Below, in pieces: positions 1-14,028 of a DNA stretch of 64,000 nucleotides; the first letter of the stretch is position 1; every line of letters begins with the position of its first letter. Both the position numbers and the translations under genes were made by a program. The notes under the pieces are model-generated. The model worked only from the letters and a program-made list of their open reading frames with translations. It was not told the DNA's origin and searched no databases. Source of the stretch: Haemonchus contortus (lineage: Eukaryota; Nematoda; Chromadorea; Rhabditida; Trichostrongylidae); NCBI GenBank assembly GCA_000469685.2, contig LS997565.1:5777005-5841004 (forward strand), given 5' to 3'.

Positions 1-3000
1 AAATGTAGATGATTCCTATTCCATGGGTCTCGTTTAAAAGTCAAAGCTACAGAAAAGTCGACACATCAGCCTAAACTTTTTTCATTCAGTGTCCCTCATA
101 CTGCATGAGCCTAGCACCCATTCAATAAACTCTAGGGTTTTGCACTGTGAGCGCGTCCATGGCTTATCTTAACAAAAGAGCAACTCTTTCAACGACCACC
201 CTTTCCAGCTAACCTGATTCATTGGACTGAAGCCAGAAACAATCCTTTTCTGTGTCCATTCAGAAATACGACTTTAGAACTTCTTTTTGGAAATAATGTC
301 TTTTTGATAAAACCACCTACTACCATCGCGATACTCAGTCGGTTTTTAATTATTATATTGGCTACCCCTGAAAGTATACATTGGTAGCTATGGATAATAA
401 TGCTTTTGAAAAATAGAAATAGGGTTACGGTGCTGTGATCTCCCGTGATCATCGCTTGTGACCTCATCATCGGAATCGATTTTCAAATAGGACGACAGCT
501 TTTCGTGGCTCCTTGTCATTCTTATCCACGACCGTCATTATTTTTGACGTCTTGAGTAGTTGTGATGGTATTTTTTGGTATTTTTTGTGATTTTGTTATT
601 TTTCCTATATTTCTCGGTTCCCCGTACATTAAGAGGATCCGCAGCATAGTTAATAGAAGTTGTATCGAGTTTCGTTGGGTTTTAGTCTATTCTTTTCATT
701 TCAGCTCGATTTTATTCGCTCAGTTCCTTTACATCATCATGAATGTTTATTTACACGTGTTTATTTGTTGTATGTGTTAATTTTTATTTGTTTATCTCCC
801 TCATTTAGGGTTTTTATGGGATGTTGAAAAAACTTTTTTGTAGAGTGAATTTTTGCCAATTTTCTATTTTTCCGAAACTCTAAGCAATATTTCTTTCTTT
901 TAAATGTGATTCCATCAGAATTCAATGCAGTTCTTTAGTGATCGATCTTTTCCTTCCCATCTGTACAAGGGGTGCTTTTGCCCTTTTGTCGTAGTAGACA
1001 CAATGACTGTTGCCTGTTCCGTCCCATCCAGTTAGTCATTCCTATTTATTCATAAAGATTTCTCATAATGACACAACACTTCTTCTCTAACAACGTCCCT
1101 TCTTAAGGGGGAGTCCTCGTGCTTTCATACCTTTCGATCAAAGTTCATCTTGGATTCTTTTGGAAGCGTTTTTTCCTTGACATTTCGATGTTTACAAGAC
1201 CGAATCAGTGCAGCTTTTGGTCAACAATCGTGCCATTTTCCTGTCTACTTCATCTACATCATTTGTCCAAAATTTATTTCTCTGCTTCTATTCATTTGTT
1301 CACTCGTAAAACAGGACTCTTGAGCTGGCCCAAACTTCTAGTTTTCTCTGAACATCAAGTTTTTCGGGAGCACTATAGCCCTGGGCTAATGTAATCTATC
1401 GGAGATTAAACACGCTTCGAGGGCAACTTGTTTAAAATTTTGACTACCGTTCGAGAAATCCAAGTTTGGATCATTTTGCGGTTAACCGTGTATGGGCCAT
1501 GCATTTCTTATCTATCTATGATTGCAGAAGGATTTGTATGGTGTATACAGAAATTCGAGAAGGAGTTCAAGTCAGATTTGCGGGGAGTTCAACACGTTTA
1601 TTGCTGAACAACGCACCTCTGAAGATAGGCACGGTCTAGCTAGAAGGGTAATACATAGTACTTCTACGGTTTTGCTTTGCTTGCTTTTTTTACCTTTGTT
1701 TACTTTATTCACTTTTATTCTTCTAGCAGGTGTTAAACTTTGTATTTTGAATAATATCCTCGAAACTTTTATTTTTTATGCAACTTCCCAAGGTATATAT
1801 GCACTTGAGAATTGAGTATGTTTTATTTGAATGGCTCCTAAAAGGTTGATACATTACTTCATTCCAGCAATTGCTTGGCAAAGCATCATAAAAGTATCAC
1901 AGTGCTTGATTTATTTAACTAAGAATCCATAGGCTGTGAATTCTGCAACACTTCTGTTTGTACCTTGAATCTGTCCGTGCCAGCTGTCAACAACATTCAG
2001 AAATCCCTATATAAATGACAGGTTTGCTTTCATCAATGAGAGTAGTTCGACTGTTGATGAAAGCATTCCAAAGGCAGGGACAAGGATAATCTGGTGTTCT
2101 CACTTTTCTCATCGGAATCTTTGCAACTGACCCTTAGATATCGTCTGAAAGTCGTGCCCACAAACTAGAATCTCTTATGCGCCTATTTTGTGTTGAATTA
2201 GAGTTTGCGTTTGGAGTGTGATGGTCTTAACATGGCCGAGCTCGGGCTTGACCGAACTTATCACTGAGCAGGGTATGCTCAGACTATGGCTACAAGAGAC
2301 TAGGCTGTCCTGCGTAGCCCGAAATTACTATGTTGTGCCGCTTTAAGGCAAATGATGTCACTGTAGAGAAAAAATATGTGATTAAGTACGATTTTCCCTT
2401 CATTTACTTCATTACTTTGTTGAATATCCCTGCAAAATTTGGATTTTTCGTTTATCTCACGAATTTTGATCGTACTGCTTATAGGGAGTTGAAGCCGAAT
2501 TACGGAAAGGGATTACTTGTCAGGTAGAGAGTACGTGCTTCGAAACCAATTCGATATCGTAGAAAAGAATTCGCTGCGGAAGTGGAAGACTGAAAGAAAT
2601 CTCCTTCTGCGTAGTGTGCCCTTTCGATAGTTGCCAACTCTTTATCGCCATTTTGGACGATTTTCCATAGAACCCCATAGAAAATGGCAAAGAGCGCAAT
2701 GTGTTTGAATGTTAGAAAAATAGTGGCCATTCAAAGCAATCACCTACGTGCTTTTTCCAAAGTGCATTCGGCCATGTAATCGTCAAAGGTGGCAATTCTG
2801 ACTGCACCACGGAGTTTTTGTGACCACCTCCGCTGAGCCTGCTGCTAGGTGCAATATTCTTCAGCATGAATGGGTAGCTGCCCTCTGAAAACGTCTAACA
2901 AATGCTTCACGATAAAAGCGGTATTTCATCAATTTGTTCGATATTTAGGCTCTAGAAATGGGAAACCTACAAATTTAACGAGGTACAGACCGGTTCGTGG

Positions 3001-3330
3001 GTGCGCCATGGACTTGTGTGAAGAAAAGAAGAATATGTCTGCAAGGGGAGGTAAATATCCACGTAACGCTGAACAGAGCTGCCAGAATCACACTAGGATA
3101 AGGTATGTGGCCAAAAAAGGGGAATGACATGCTATTTTGACGATTGAACTCGATTTCAGCTATCGCTTCATACCCAGTCAATCAACCCTACGACTGGGAA
3201 AGGACCATGGGGGCACAGCGCGTCGTCTGCAACCACTGAATTTGAAATTACACTTGAGACCCCATCGATTTTAATTTACATTGAGTATGATTCAACAAAC
3301 TTGCGACCGGGGTGTAAGGGATAGGGATAA
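1..3330. other. Non-coding or unassigned stretch
   Basis: No gene could be assigned. The one exon-like segment is 1528-1647 (plus), between TTGCAG and GTAATA. It reads KDLYGVYRNSRRSSSQICGE, then FNTFIAEQRTSEDRHGLARR, with a faint F-BAR (FCH) flavour but no supporting neighbour exons. A small open segment at 2485-2523 is too short to judge. Confidence 0.4.
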
Positions 3331-3425
3331 GAGCACGATCCCTGGAAAGGACAAGCACGGGTTCCAGTTCCGTCCGAGACTGAAGTTTTGTTCATAAATC
3401 GCCATACTTGTGAGAAAATTGCGAT
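3331..3425 (+). repeat. tRNA-like dispersed repeat, family 2, copy 1
   Basis: Contains a T-arm-like CACGGGTTCCAGTTCCGTCC followed by GAGACTGAAGTTTTG and AAATCGCCA. It aligns with the reverse complement of 12424-12514 over about 90 bases, at roughly three quarters identity by eye. Confidence 0.6.
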
Positions 3426-6400
3426 TGTCCACTCCAGTAGTGCTGAGTCGTGCCGTCGCCACGTCATTCACTTTACTAAACGTCTTTTCATAGGTAAATA
3501 GGTGCCAGTCTAACGCTTTGCCCTTTCCTCGTTCAACAATTCGTTACCGTAGCCTTGATCTTAAGTTTTTGTAACACCGTGTGTTGATTATACGTTCAGA
3601 TTCAACGCATAATGTCATGCACACATGAGCAAACATAAGAATGCCCGTGAGGTAGATGGGATGGTGTTTGATCGTCTATCGACCAAGGTTGCAATGTCTC
3701 TTAGGTTAGACAAGCGGAATGCGGAAGGAAAGCCATATCACAAAAACTAAAATATCCGATCCGGGACCTGGACGATTGTCTCCTGAACTATTCCTTGACA
3801 GACCTGTGCCGACAATTCGCTAGAAATCTACCAGGGAGCGGCATAAACCAGTCCTACAATGATTTTGTCCATACGTAGTTATGGGTGCTCATGAAATATA
3901 GTTAAAATTTCGAATTTTTCTTTCGAATTCTGAGCTTTGGGACATGGCAGACAATGCGATGACTCAGGGCTGGGTTTGGATAGTGCCAGGTGACGCCACC
4001 ACCGCAATTATGATTCAGAATTAAAAATTTATGTCAACGTAATGCAATCGGGTCTTCATTTTTTCCGAAGTCCATTGATTTCTATCAGGACCATCTACGA
4101 GGACTTGAGCGCTGAAATGAACGTCGTTTGTCCGTCAAAACGTTGTGTAGGCGATAATGCGTTCAGTTGACACTATTATGAGTATTCGTAGGAGATTGGG
4201 GCTTCCAGCATTTTTTTTTCAAGGATAATTATCAAATACCTGCTTTTTTTCTTGAAAACTGCTAGTAAATAACACATCAAAGTCGTGGACTTGATGAGTC
4301 CAATGAAGGGCGACACATACTGCCCACTGATATAGTTTGAGGTGAAAATAGTTCCTCAGAATTTCCCCTAGGATGAATCTGTGACCCAAGAATAGCACAA
4401 GGGTCGCTTTCACGTCGGAAAACGGCCTCCATAGGGCTTAGTAAATAAGCCATACCCGCCTTACTCACCCAACGCGGACGAGCTGAAAAGGTGTTGTAGA
4501 GGTTGTACTGTTCGCATCAGGACCAACGCGTTGCACGCAGGCAGCATACTGTAGGCAGCTGTCCGTAATGGCACAACTACTCGAACAACTCGTCCAAATA
4601 CCCCTTCTATGCACGTTTGTGGTCACTTCTTGGCCATCCTTTGGATTTATTCCTTTTTCGACACATTTTATTACGTTCAATATGACGACGACCTCCCAAT
4701 TCTCATCAATTCTTTCCTCTGTTCTGGATTATCACTTCCAGTTGTCGTCCAAAACTGGATACCACGAAATTATGTATGGTGTACTGTGGCTTCTAATACC
4801 TGCCTTGTGTATGACGGCTGAAAGTCAAACATGAAGTCAATCAACTCACTCTAGCCGCGGAATTAGTCAAAGGGGTAGGCTCGTAAAAGTCAGGGCCGAA
4901 TACGTACATAGATTAGGGGCACAGTCGGAAAAATCGGAAAAATCTTTGCCGAGGTTGCATTTAGGATCGGTTGTCTGCCCACTTTCAATCTTTTTTTTTC
5001 ATACACATGGGGTTCACTCCATCAAACCCTTCCATCCCGGTAATTTCAACTTTGTCACGGTTATTAAACATGGAATAGAAATGATGCAGCATTGTCGCCG
5101 TTGTGGAAGAAAAGACACGAAGCGTGTTTCCTGTTTATCCGACCAGCAGCCATCGCTGAACGCTGTGTTTCCTTCCGTACACCACCTTGAGCTATTTTCG
5201 ACAATACTTCATGTTTCTGCTTTGCAAATATTGCAATATTTCATGTATTCCTTCGGATCCCTCGGCGTTTTCAATATTATCGAAAGCTAGTGACGATACC
5301 TTTTCCCGTCCACCCATTTATTTTCGCATATGGTAAACAAAAATAAGGAATGAGCTAACCACCGCCATCCTTTGTTTATTCTGGTTTCTTCGGCCCCAGA
5401 ACCCCTCTGTCCAACACAAAGCGGCTCATCTCGTGCTTGCCTTATTCCGAGGTCCGGTACTATGTCGCCTCGGGCTGCCCAAGCGGGCGATGGGTTCTGA
5501 TCCATTAGGCAAATACAGCAAGCACATCACCAGCTGTGCTCCCTTCGTTGCTGTTCATTAACCCCATGTGGGAGCGATTTTGCTCCATCCTAGCTTTCTT
5601 CCCATATTTATCCTTCCATACTACTAAAATAGCTACTGCTGAGGTTCTGCGTTCCTTCTACTTCCGTGATTTACTCGTAAGCAACTTGCTCGAGCGATTA
5701 TCTTGTCAGCCTGCCAGCTCTAGGCTCTGGCCTTATACGAGCTGTCATCGAATGACAGGATTGCATGAATACTGAACTTGAACCAGTCAAAAATTATGGC
5801 AGATTGATCAATAACCACAAAATTAGATTGTTACCCTTCAAAGTCTCTGTCGCTGTCAGCTCGTTACCAAATCTGTCATTCACTGCGGCCGAGTGGACAA
5901 AGTTGTGGTGGTGACAACTGCCTCGATTCGAATTTGCAAAGTAGGAAATTTAGTACAAATGCAACTTATCACAGAACTGTCAGCCAGCGAAGGTAAGGGT
6001 TGACGGCAGGATGATTGAATTTTGAATTTTTGAGCCGAATTGGAGACATTAATGAGGACTTTCTTGCGTTTCCATTCATATCATAACGTCAGATGAACGC
6101 CACTTGCCAGTGAAATTATGGAAATATGAAAAATCTTAAAAAAGACTAACATTTTGTGAAATTTTGTAAGGCCAGGACGTGTGGCACTACATAGACATAT
6201 CTACTGAATTAGGATGATACAGTGGCTAAACTAACGAGTACCAGGGGCTATTTCTGCATCAGTAATCCTTGGGCCTTTCTCCCTTTTGATGCTACAAGGT
6301 TGGTTCATGGCACATTATACAAATGCGATCCCCAGCTTGCTTTTTTTCCTTGGAGATCTGCTCTCATTCTACTGCAAGAGTGTTTTTGTTTGTGCTTTTC

Positions 6401-7839
6401 GTACACATTGCCCGATACCTAGAATTTTCCAGAAATACGAATAGACTTCCGAAGGCCCATAACAATGCGCATTTCTCGGAACTTGCCGGAATGCTCATAA
6501 TCGCTTATCGGATAACTTAATATGTGTTTGATTACCTCCACGAAGAGAGGCATTTTGAACTAACCGAGATACACACAATAAACTTAGGTCCACTTTTCTC
6601 GGTAAAAATTCGATAAACCGACACTTTTTTGACAGCTATGCTGATACGTATGAGTGGCTACTTTTAGAAACTTGACATTTTGTGATTTTTCAAAGTACCC
6701 ATTTCCATATAATTTGCGCACAGCTGAAAGGACAGACTTTATTTTGGGACGGAATATGGCACTTTCAATAGAACATAAATCCACCTTGGAAAATCGTCGA
6801 AACTTTCGAAATCTTCACGTCAACTTCCTTTTTGAGCAGCTTTACTTATCCACCCTAACGTCATCCTCGTTTTCCAAATGATTTTTCCTTTGAGAGTGAT
6901 TTCGCACTTTTTTCCTTCGTGTGAAGGAAATTGAAATTTTTCCATTTCGAATTCGAATTGCCTACAAAAATATGTCTCATTCAGCAGTTTCTGAAGGTGA
7001 TAGAAATTGCCAAGTGACTGAAGGCAGCGTAGTGTAACTGGAGCGCTGACAGTACCGACCTTGGAGTCAGGTGGTTGATATAGAAGTTTCTGGAAAACTT
7101 GGGTTCCTCATGATCCATGGTCGATGATCTCTTCTATTATATAATATAAGCAATTCGAAGAGGTAGGCCGTTTGAACACCTCCTGTTCCGTTTCGGGTTT
7201 TCTTTTTTCACCTGCCTGGGCTCTTCGTCAGAGCCCTCTCACTCAAGAATGCCAAAGTAACCAAGCGCTTAAGGGAATCTCTCTTACCTTTAATATCATA
7301 TATCTTAGCCTAAAAAATATGATTTCCCATAGTTTTTCGTTTGGATTTTTGAGAGTAATCTTAGAGTACTACCCGAACGGTTTAAGCAAGCTTCCAAAAG
7401 ATAAAAACGAACTAGTGTTGGGACTAAGGGCTGCTCTGTATATACAAGAACAGCTACTCCGGGTCTGGTGCGCTAATTGGATTATTTCAATTTCATGGGA
7501 TTCCGTGCAATTAGTTTCATTAAAGCTGTAGGTGGTCATGGAGGGAACGCCTATGAATCAGTTTTCTATTCTTATTTCTATTTATATCCCATTTGCTGGG
7601 AAAGATTCGTTGAGAGATAAACCTGGACAGGCACCATTGGGCAGCTTCGAATACGGCGGAGCCCACTCGCAATCAGACATGTGGGCAGAGGGTAAATCAT
7701 TTGTTTACTTATTTATTCATACACTTGTGTGGAAGCATTTCCATTAGTGTTATATGGGACAGCCACAATTATGTGGAGTGGTTCACAGGGTTTAGGGTAT
7801 AGGAACCGGGGAACAGAGGCTATGAACTTTCGTTCACAT

Positions 7840-7950
7840 CAGCACATACACACCTTAACCGCCCACATATACACACCCGCAGACACACACACACACACTC
7901 TACAACACCCAAATACAAACACAAACAGACCCACATCAATATACATACGT
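7840..7950 (+). repeat. AC-rich region with (AC)8 core
   Basis: Imperfect ACAC/CATA stretch with an uninterrupted (AC)8 at 7883-7898 and later ACAAACACAAAC. Confidence 0.8.
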
Positions 7951-10900
7951 ATATCCCATATGATACAGTGGGTGGTATGATCACAGAAAAGGGGTAGTCG
8001 TAACGTCAAGGAAATCATACGAAATGAGCCGTTCAGAAAAGTCGGAACAATTATGGTGGGATGTCATTTATTTTGGATTATAGCTGATGTCGCACATTTC
8101 AACAGAAACTTTTTACGGAAGCGTAAGTTGAAACTCTGCAATACACTTCATGGTTGTGGCCATCTGATGAAGTCTTTTGTGAGAACCCAGGAAAGCTTCC
8201 CACATGAATTTTGGCAAAGTGTCGTTATAATTCAGCTGATTGGTCGAGAGTCATTCTCCCGCTGAATCTCATTATCGAATTAACATCACTATTGATTTCT
8301 TTGGGAACATTCTCCACTATGATGTACCGGAAAAATACCTTGCCCAGCCATCCATATCGATATCAAAGGTTCATATCTCTATAACTTCCGTTCTAATTCT
8401 TCACAGTACCCTTGAGATGGGCTCTGATGAGTCAGGTAACCCTCCTAAATGTGGAGAACTGATTTGTCAGGGTATCAGTTCAGTCAAACCACAACCATCA
8501 GCCACTTCATGGTGCTTTATGAGTATGGACATTTCATTGTTGTTGTTTATGTATTCGTTTCATAGGAGGCCGTCTTTAAGCGAAAATCCTTGAAAAAAGT
8601 GTCTTCGCCTGCCGACGAACAAACCCGCTCTGAAGGATTAAGAGGATGAAAATGTTAGCTGGGGCTTGATTTGTTCCCTTCGTCGTAATTCTGGTACCTG
8701 CACCTCATGCGTCCCTCTCACTAACCTAGCACTGTTCTGACCCTGAGCTATTCGCGATTCTTCGCGATTTTTGGGATTAAGTTCAGACCAGGACAAACGT
8801 CCAGGTGTACAGGTGGCTGTGGCAAGCATGGCGTAATCCACTACCCTTGTACTCCTCAGTAGGCTACCGGTACCAATACCCATGGGGTCCTACTCATTTC
8901 TATGGGAGGGTGTGTCCCGTTTTCGCGCAAACGTTGTCATTTCCATGAAAGAATCAAAACAAACAGCTTTATTATCGATAAGGACTGTTGTGCCGTTAAC
9001 AACAGCATACAAACGCGAGAAACTCGTCCATATCGTTCCAAATTCTCGTGCGTTTAGGTTTTTTTGAGCAGCCATTTGCATCTGCTTGCCTAGACGACTT
9101 CCCATTTACGAGTAATCTTTTCAAGATCTAGCCACGCCCAGCAATTTTCTAGAATCTCCCACAATGCAGCTCCGTTGAGTCACGAGTTATTTAGGAGCTC
9201 TAGTTTTCAGACGAGTTTTTATGAAGTACTCCGCCAGTACGTCCATCTCATAACTAACGGCTCTTTATGAATCTCTCTCTAATTCGATTTGTTGCCGAGT
9301 TTTTCTCGAAATCGCTGTGATTACTTCCACCTTCTAGTCAGCCGACCAATTATTTCCACTACTGGTTTTCTAAACGTTTACACTTCATTGTAAGAGCGTT
9401 AAACTGGTTCCTATTAATATTAATCAGTTCACATTGTAATAAAGTAGTTATTGATATTCATATGTTTTCATCTTGGACGACAAGAGGCATCCCGTCGAGG
9501 GATTAGAAGCCTCAAATCGCTGTCTATTTTAGGAAAATACTGTTTTCTATGCCTTCAGAAGCTCTCAAACTGCTCGTATCTCCTTAGAATAATCCTCCAT
9601 CACTCCTTCTTCCGAACAAAAATGGTTTATCCATCTTTTGCTGGAATCCTTTGCCCTTTTTCATTATATCTCGGGCCCTATTCCAGTCAAGTCTCTCTTG
9701 TACGTCTGCCTTTCCTCATATGAATTTTCGTCAGAGCTCAGCCATCAGCCAGAGAAATTCGTATTTATAGCGGGACCATTCCCTTATGGTTCTATGGCAA
9801 AAAGTAATGGGGCTCAACTGGCCAAGATGAATTTCCAGGCCCGAACCGTTCGAGAATTCATTTGCTTTGGCTTTTGCTCAAGACATTTGCTGCACCCTAG
9901 ATTTCTTTCTTTTGTTTCATACCCTTCAGAGACTTATATGGGAGTCTGACCTATCCTGTACATCGAGATCCAGCAATCTTGACATCAATTTATCTCCCCT
10001 GAGAAGTCAATCATCAGTAGGGCCACTTGAGAGAAATGAAGGGATTAGTTGTCATGATTTGATCATCATTTATTACACATAAGAAGACCTGTTTGGAAAC
10101 AACAACCAAAGAAATGGGAGTGTCAACAACTTAAGGGTAAACAAGTTCAGTGCCTTCAATCGAGACTACATCGATCCAAACATCCGTTCAAGGTTTCTTT
10201 GGGGAATCTGTGAAGTGTCAGTGTTGGTTAGCTTTCACTCATCTACTTGCCCTTGGGAACCATTCTGTAAGCTAAAAAGTAACACCTACGATTTCTGTAC
10301 CCAAAGCGTTGCACCTGTCGATGTCGCCTGCCTGTTCTCGGTTAATAATTTACCGACTACTAAGTAATTTCTGTTCTATTGACTAAGTTTCTTTGTGATA
10401 TTTTCATTTAAAATTATTCAAAAGCTTTAATAAAGCTACTATAAGATTAGGAAAATACTACTGAATACCAGGTACTCTTAAGAATGTCATGGAACTGAGA
10501 CGGCATGGAAAGCCACAGTCAGCTAAATCCTTTTAGCCTGGTCGATCAAGGTCACGTGGTGCTCACTCTACCCTTACCCTCATTCTTTGAGGGTCAGTCA
10601 TTCCTCTCCAACAAGGCTTTCCCTAGGGCTTACCCTTGTGTATGTAGTTTCACCCCCTTCCAAAGTACCAAAAGTTTAGCTGCACGAAAAGAGGCTAGAT
10701 TTCCGCTATGGGTCGAGTACAAGAAGTTTCCTTCAAGTTCCTTGAGTTTCCTTCAAGTTTGACTCCAACCACTTCAACCGAGTATTCCATGAATCCTAAA
10801 TGGGTGGACTGTCACCGACTTCCACGGCAAGGCACAAAACCCCTAACTCCTTTGTGCTGGCCCTTTCCATGTCCGTTCTCAACGGAAATGCCCTCTACTC

Positions 10901-12056
10901 GCCACCACTACATATAATCAACATTTACAGTAGACATCAAGCCATAACAACTATCGTAATCGCTGCCTTCCAAGAAACCGATCACAATGCATTCGACCGT
11001 GAAGTTGACTGGCTAGCGCTCGAGAGAGTTGGCAGTGCTGGCACACTTAATTGCCCATGCAATGGATTCTTGAGACAAAAGAAGAATTGCTGCTATTTTG
11101 GTTTCACTTAATTGGCACTCAGAACTGAATACGTGGCTCAGAAAAAGGCGCTTCTGGAATAGTATTATGTGTATCTGCATGTATTCAAATTCCAAATATT
11201 AATTTGTTATGAATTCACTAATTTTTAAGATTTGGAAATTTCGAATTAACGTTTAAAAAGTCAAAAAGCTGAAGTTAATGGTTGGCCTTTTTCTCAGCCA
11301 CCCTTCTGCGGCGAGGCGTGACTGCGAAAAGGAGTGGTCCATTGAGTGCATTACCTAGTCCGAGTTCCTAATCCTTGCAATTTCCTTTGGCCTCCGACTG
11401 CATAAGTCTCATCTTTCATCCCTTTTACTGACTTTTCTGTAAGCGACTGGGTAAGAGGGTTAAAAGTCAGCTACTCAGTTTAGAGAATAATCTTCAAAAA
11501 ACCCCTATAGACCAAGGTCTTGAGTCAGCTTTCATTCAAAATACCCAGAAGCTACTAAAAAGAAATCTCGAGAACTGGCATGACTCAAATCTCCAACTAT
11601 CAGCTCTGAGTATTCCACCTTTGACTAGAGAAGTATCGGTGTTAAAAAGTATGAACAATATGATTTTTCGCATTATTTCTATGGCAATACTGATTATTGA
11701 GGTGAATTGTAAAATATAGTTTTGATCGACAGAATTGGTTGGAAGAAGCTCTTTGTTCAGTAATGCTAGCTCGGTGACTAATGATTTCTCGCCGTAAAAA
11801 GCCTTTCGCAATCAACCCTGATGGGCTTTTCAGTGAAAAGTCAAAGTGACGCCTTCATCGGGGGTCATTGCAGTCGTCGTTCTTTATTTACGGCCTGCAT
11901 ACTTCTAGCCCACGTGTGGCTATTTAAATCTTATTAAAAAATGAAAATACGATTAAAAATATCTCGAGAGGTTGGTGATGCCAGTAGAGCCCTTCAGGAC
12001 TTTAACTACATTATTTATGTCATTCTCAAGTATAAAGATGAAGGAGAAACTTTGGA

Positions 12057-12105
12057 ACGTTAATCAGCCCCGTCAGAAGGATGCACCCCCGTATCGACAT
12101 TGATT
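12057..12105 (-). repeat. Family-1 SINE 3'-end fragment
   Basis: ACGTTAATCAGCCCCGTCAG and GGATGCACCCCCGTATCGAC match the reversed 3' end of the SINE. Nothing of the body follows. Confidence 0.5.
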
Positions 12106-12423
12106 ATGTCCTTCTAATAAACCCTGAATTGAAAATCCACAATTACTATTTTTTTAATCAGTAGTTTTTGAGAACCCTAATTGTAAGGAAACCACCGATT
12201 ACTTTGTTTTCTTGTTTGACCATTTCAAGGAAATATTGATGAGAATTTACAATAGAAATTTGAAAAGCGATGAATAAATTCACATTTTACAGTAGAAACG
12301 GTTTTTCAGAGTTTCCCTAGGATGATCGAGTGGCCCCTAAAAGTAGCACGTGGAAATGTGGGTCAATAGATGACCTCGACCCTCGACAGTTTTGTTAACT
12401 GCCATGATTTCGCCGCAGTACAC

Positions 12424-12514
12424 GTTCCGTCTCACAAAGTTGGCGATTTACGGACAAAACCCCAGTCTCGGACGGGATTCGAACCCGCACTTGTGCTTTC
12501 CGGGCACCGTGCTC
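12424..12514 (-). repeat. tRNA-like dispersed repeat, family 2, copy 2
   Basis: The reverse complement reads GAGCACGGTGCCCGGAAAGC, then GCGGGTTCGAATCCCGTCCG (perfect B-box), then GGGGTTTTGTCCGTAAATCG. There is no complete cloverleaf, so it is not a tRNA gene. A G-tract follows at 12525. Confidence 0.6.
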
Positions 12515-12524
12515 GGAGAGAGGA

Positions 12525-12536
12525 GGGGGGGGGGGG
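12525..12536 (+). repeat. Run of 12 G
   Basis: Uninterrupted G tract just beyond the family-2 tRNA-like repeat. Confidence 0.85.
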
Positions 12537-14018
12537 AGACAGGGTCTAAAATAATCAGTATACCTGATCGCTAACTATTTTTTTTGACTTACATTGCTGT
12601 CAAGAATAACTCGTTCGTCGGAGTGGATGCTCTACACCTGAAAGAAAAGTCATTGGCCCAGATATTGGCGATGATTGCCTGGTAGAAATGTGCTGATATT
12701 TCCATTGTTTATAGTTTCTGCAACAAATTCACAGCGAACTTTTCCTCAATTGAGATATTTATGACTGGTTATGAGCACCTAGGAAAAGTCAATACAATGG
12801 CGAACGCCAGAAGATAGATTTGGGAATCTTCTCCCAGTTGTTGACCGTTTTTCCATCTTGCCTTCACCTTCGCTCGCTGTCTTTGTGATCGCTGTTGTGT
12901 GGTTGATGTTGAGCTTATTCGGTTGATCACTTTCCATGAAATGCCTACGACTTGGAAGGGCTCTCGTCAACACTTCTACCTATCGTTCAGTGTCGCTCCA
13001 CGTCACGAACATTCGCTTATTGTCGATCATTGTCACTTGTTGTCGTTTGTTGTCCAGCACTGTCACACAATAATACCGATGATGCATAGAATTCTTATGC
13101 CTGCTGCCATTTCTTGCTGCTAATTTTACCAAATATCAACATTGACAATCACTGTTACGTAGTGATAATTATTTTCTGTCTCCCCAATTTTTTTCTTCCA
13201 AAAAAACTGCGATCACTAGTGATAGGGAAGAACTGAATGGTTCTCTGGAGTCTTTTGACGTCATATATGTTGCTTTTTGATTGTAATAGATTCAGTGATA
13301 GGCCATAAGTACGCAAGGAGAAGGATCGAAATTCCTATCTTTGTCTGGCTCATTGCTCAGTCTATCATCTGTCCTCGAAATCGCTCTTCCAATCTGAATC
13401 CATTCTCCTCGAAGAAGGCGCTCCCAGAAGGTCAAATGGGAGAATTCATCCCTGTCGAAAAAAGGTCGGCTGGGGAAAGCATAAAGACGGAAAGCGTTTG
13501 GCGAATAACTATTCAGATTGTTCTTCTTCTCCATCAATTAATTGTCAGTAGTTGCCAGGATGCAGGCGAACTTCTTCCCCTTCTTTTTCTCCTCGTTAAT
13601 TCCGTGGTTGAGTGTTCTAGGTTATGTGGGTCGAAAATTCACTCAGCTGAGTGATCACTTTAGACTACTTGCAGAAGGATTCGGACCAAAAATCATTCAA
13701 AGCTGAAGGATCAGAGATTTTCCCAGCGGTTCAACGTCACCTGATGACGGACGTTTTTTTGTAGTGGCTGAATCATCAGAATGAAGCAGTACGTACATAT
13801 CAAGTACCCACGAACTCTATCAAGGTGGCTGGGAACTTGACTGCAGCTCGAACTTTGGGTTTTTTCTCCGAATGACTTCTCAAGTTGGATGTTTTTAGTT
13901 TGGTTTTTCATAGTCGATATCACAATACACATTAATTAGTTAGTTGGCTAATTAAAAGATCACTTGCCCCATTAATTAAATAATTAACAGCACATTTGGG
14001 TAGAAAATATTCTGCACT
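12537..14018. other. No gene recognised
   Basis: Overlapping open frames at 13277-13654 (plus) and 13292-13537 (minus) show no family signature. 13018-13068 has irregular TTGTCG-type repeats. Confidence 0.45.
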
Positions 14019-14028
14019 CGCCATTGAA

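Larger units (their letters stand above)
3426..12423. other. Long gene-poor stretch
   Basis: Only short open frames, the longest about 119 codons at 7172-7531, with no recognisable domain or convincing exon chain. Holds the AC-rich region. A short block at about 4354-4400 resembles 12308-12350 (CTAGGATGA and TAGCAC in the same order), suggesting another old dispersed repeat. Confidence 0.5.

Noticed and set aside
3157..3350. Open frame of about 60 codons after a TTTCAG
   Set aside because: No motif, no donor, and it runs into the family-2 repeat. Such frames are expected by chance in this much sequence.
12475..12500. Possible tRNA gene from the perfect B-box GGTTCGAATCC
   Set aside because: No acceptor, D or anticodon stems can be drawn. 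The same arrangement recurs at 3331-3425 in decayed form, so it is a repeat.
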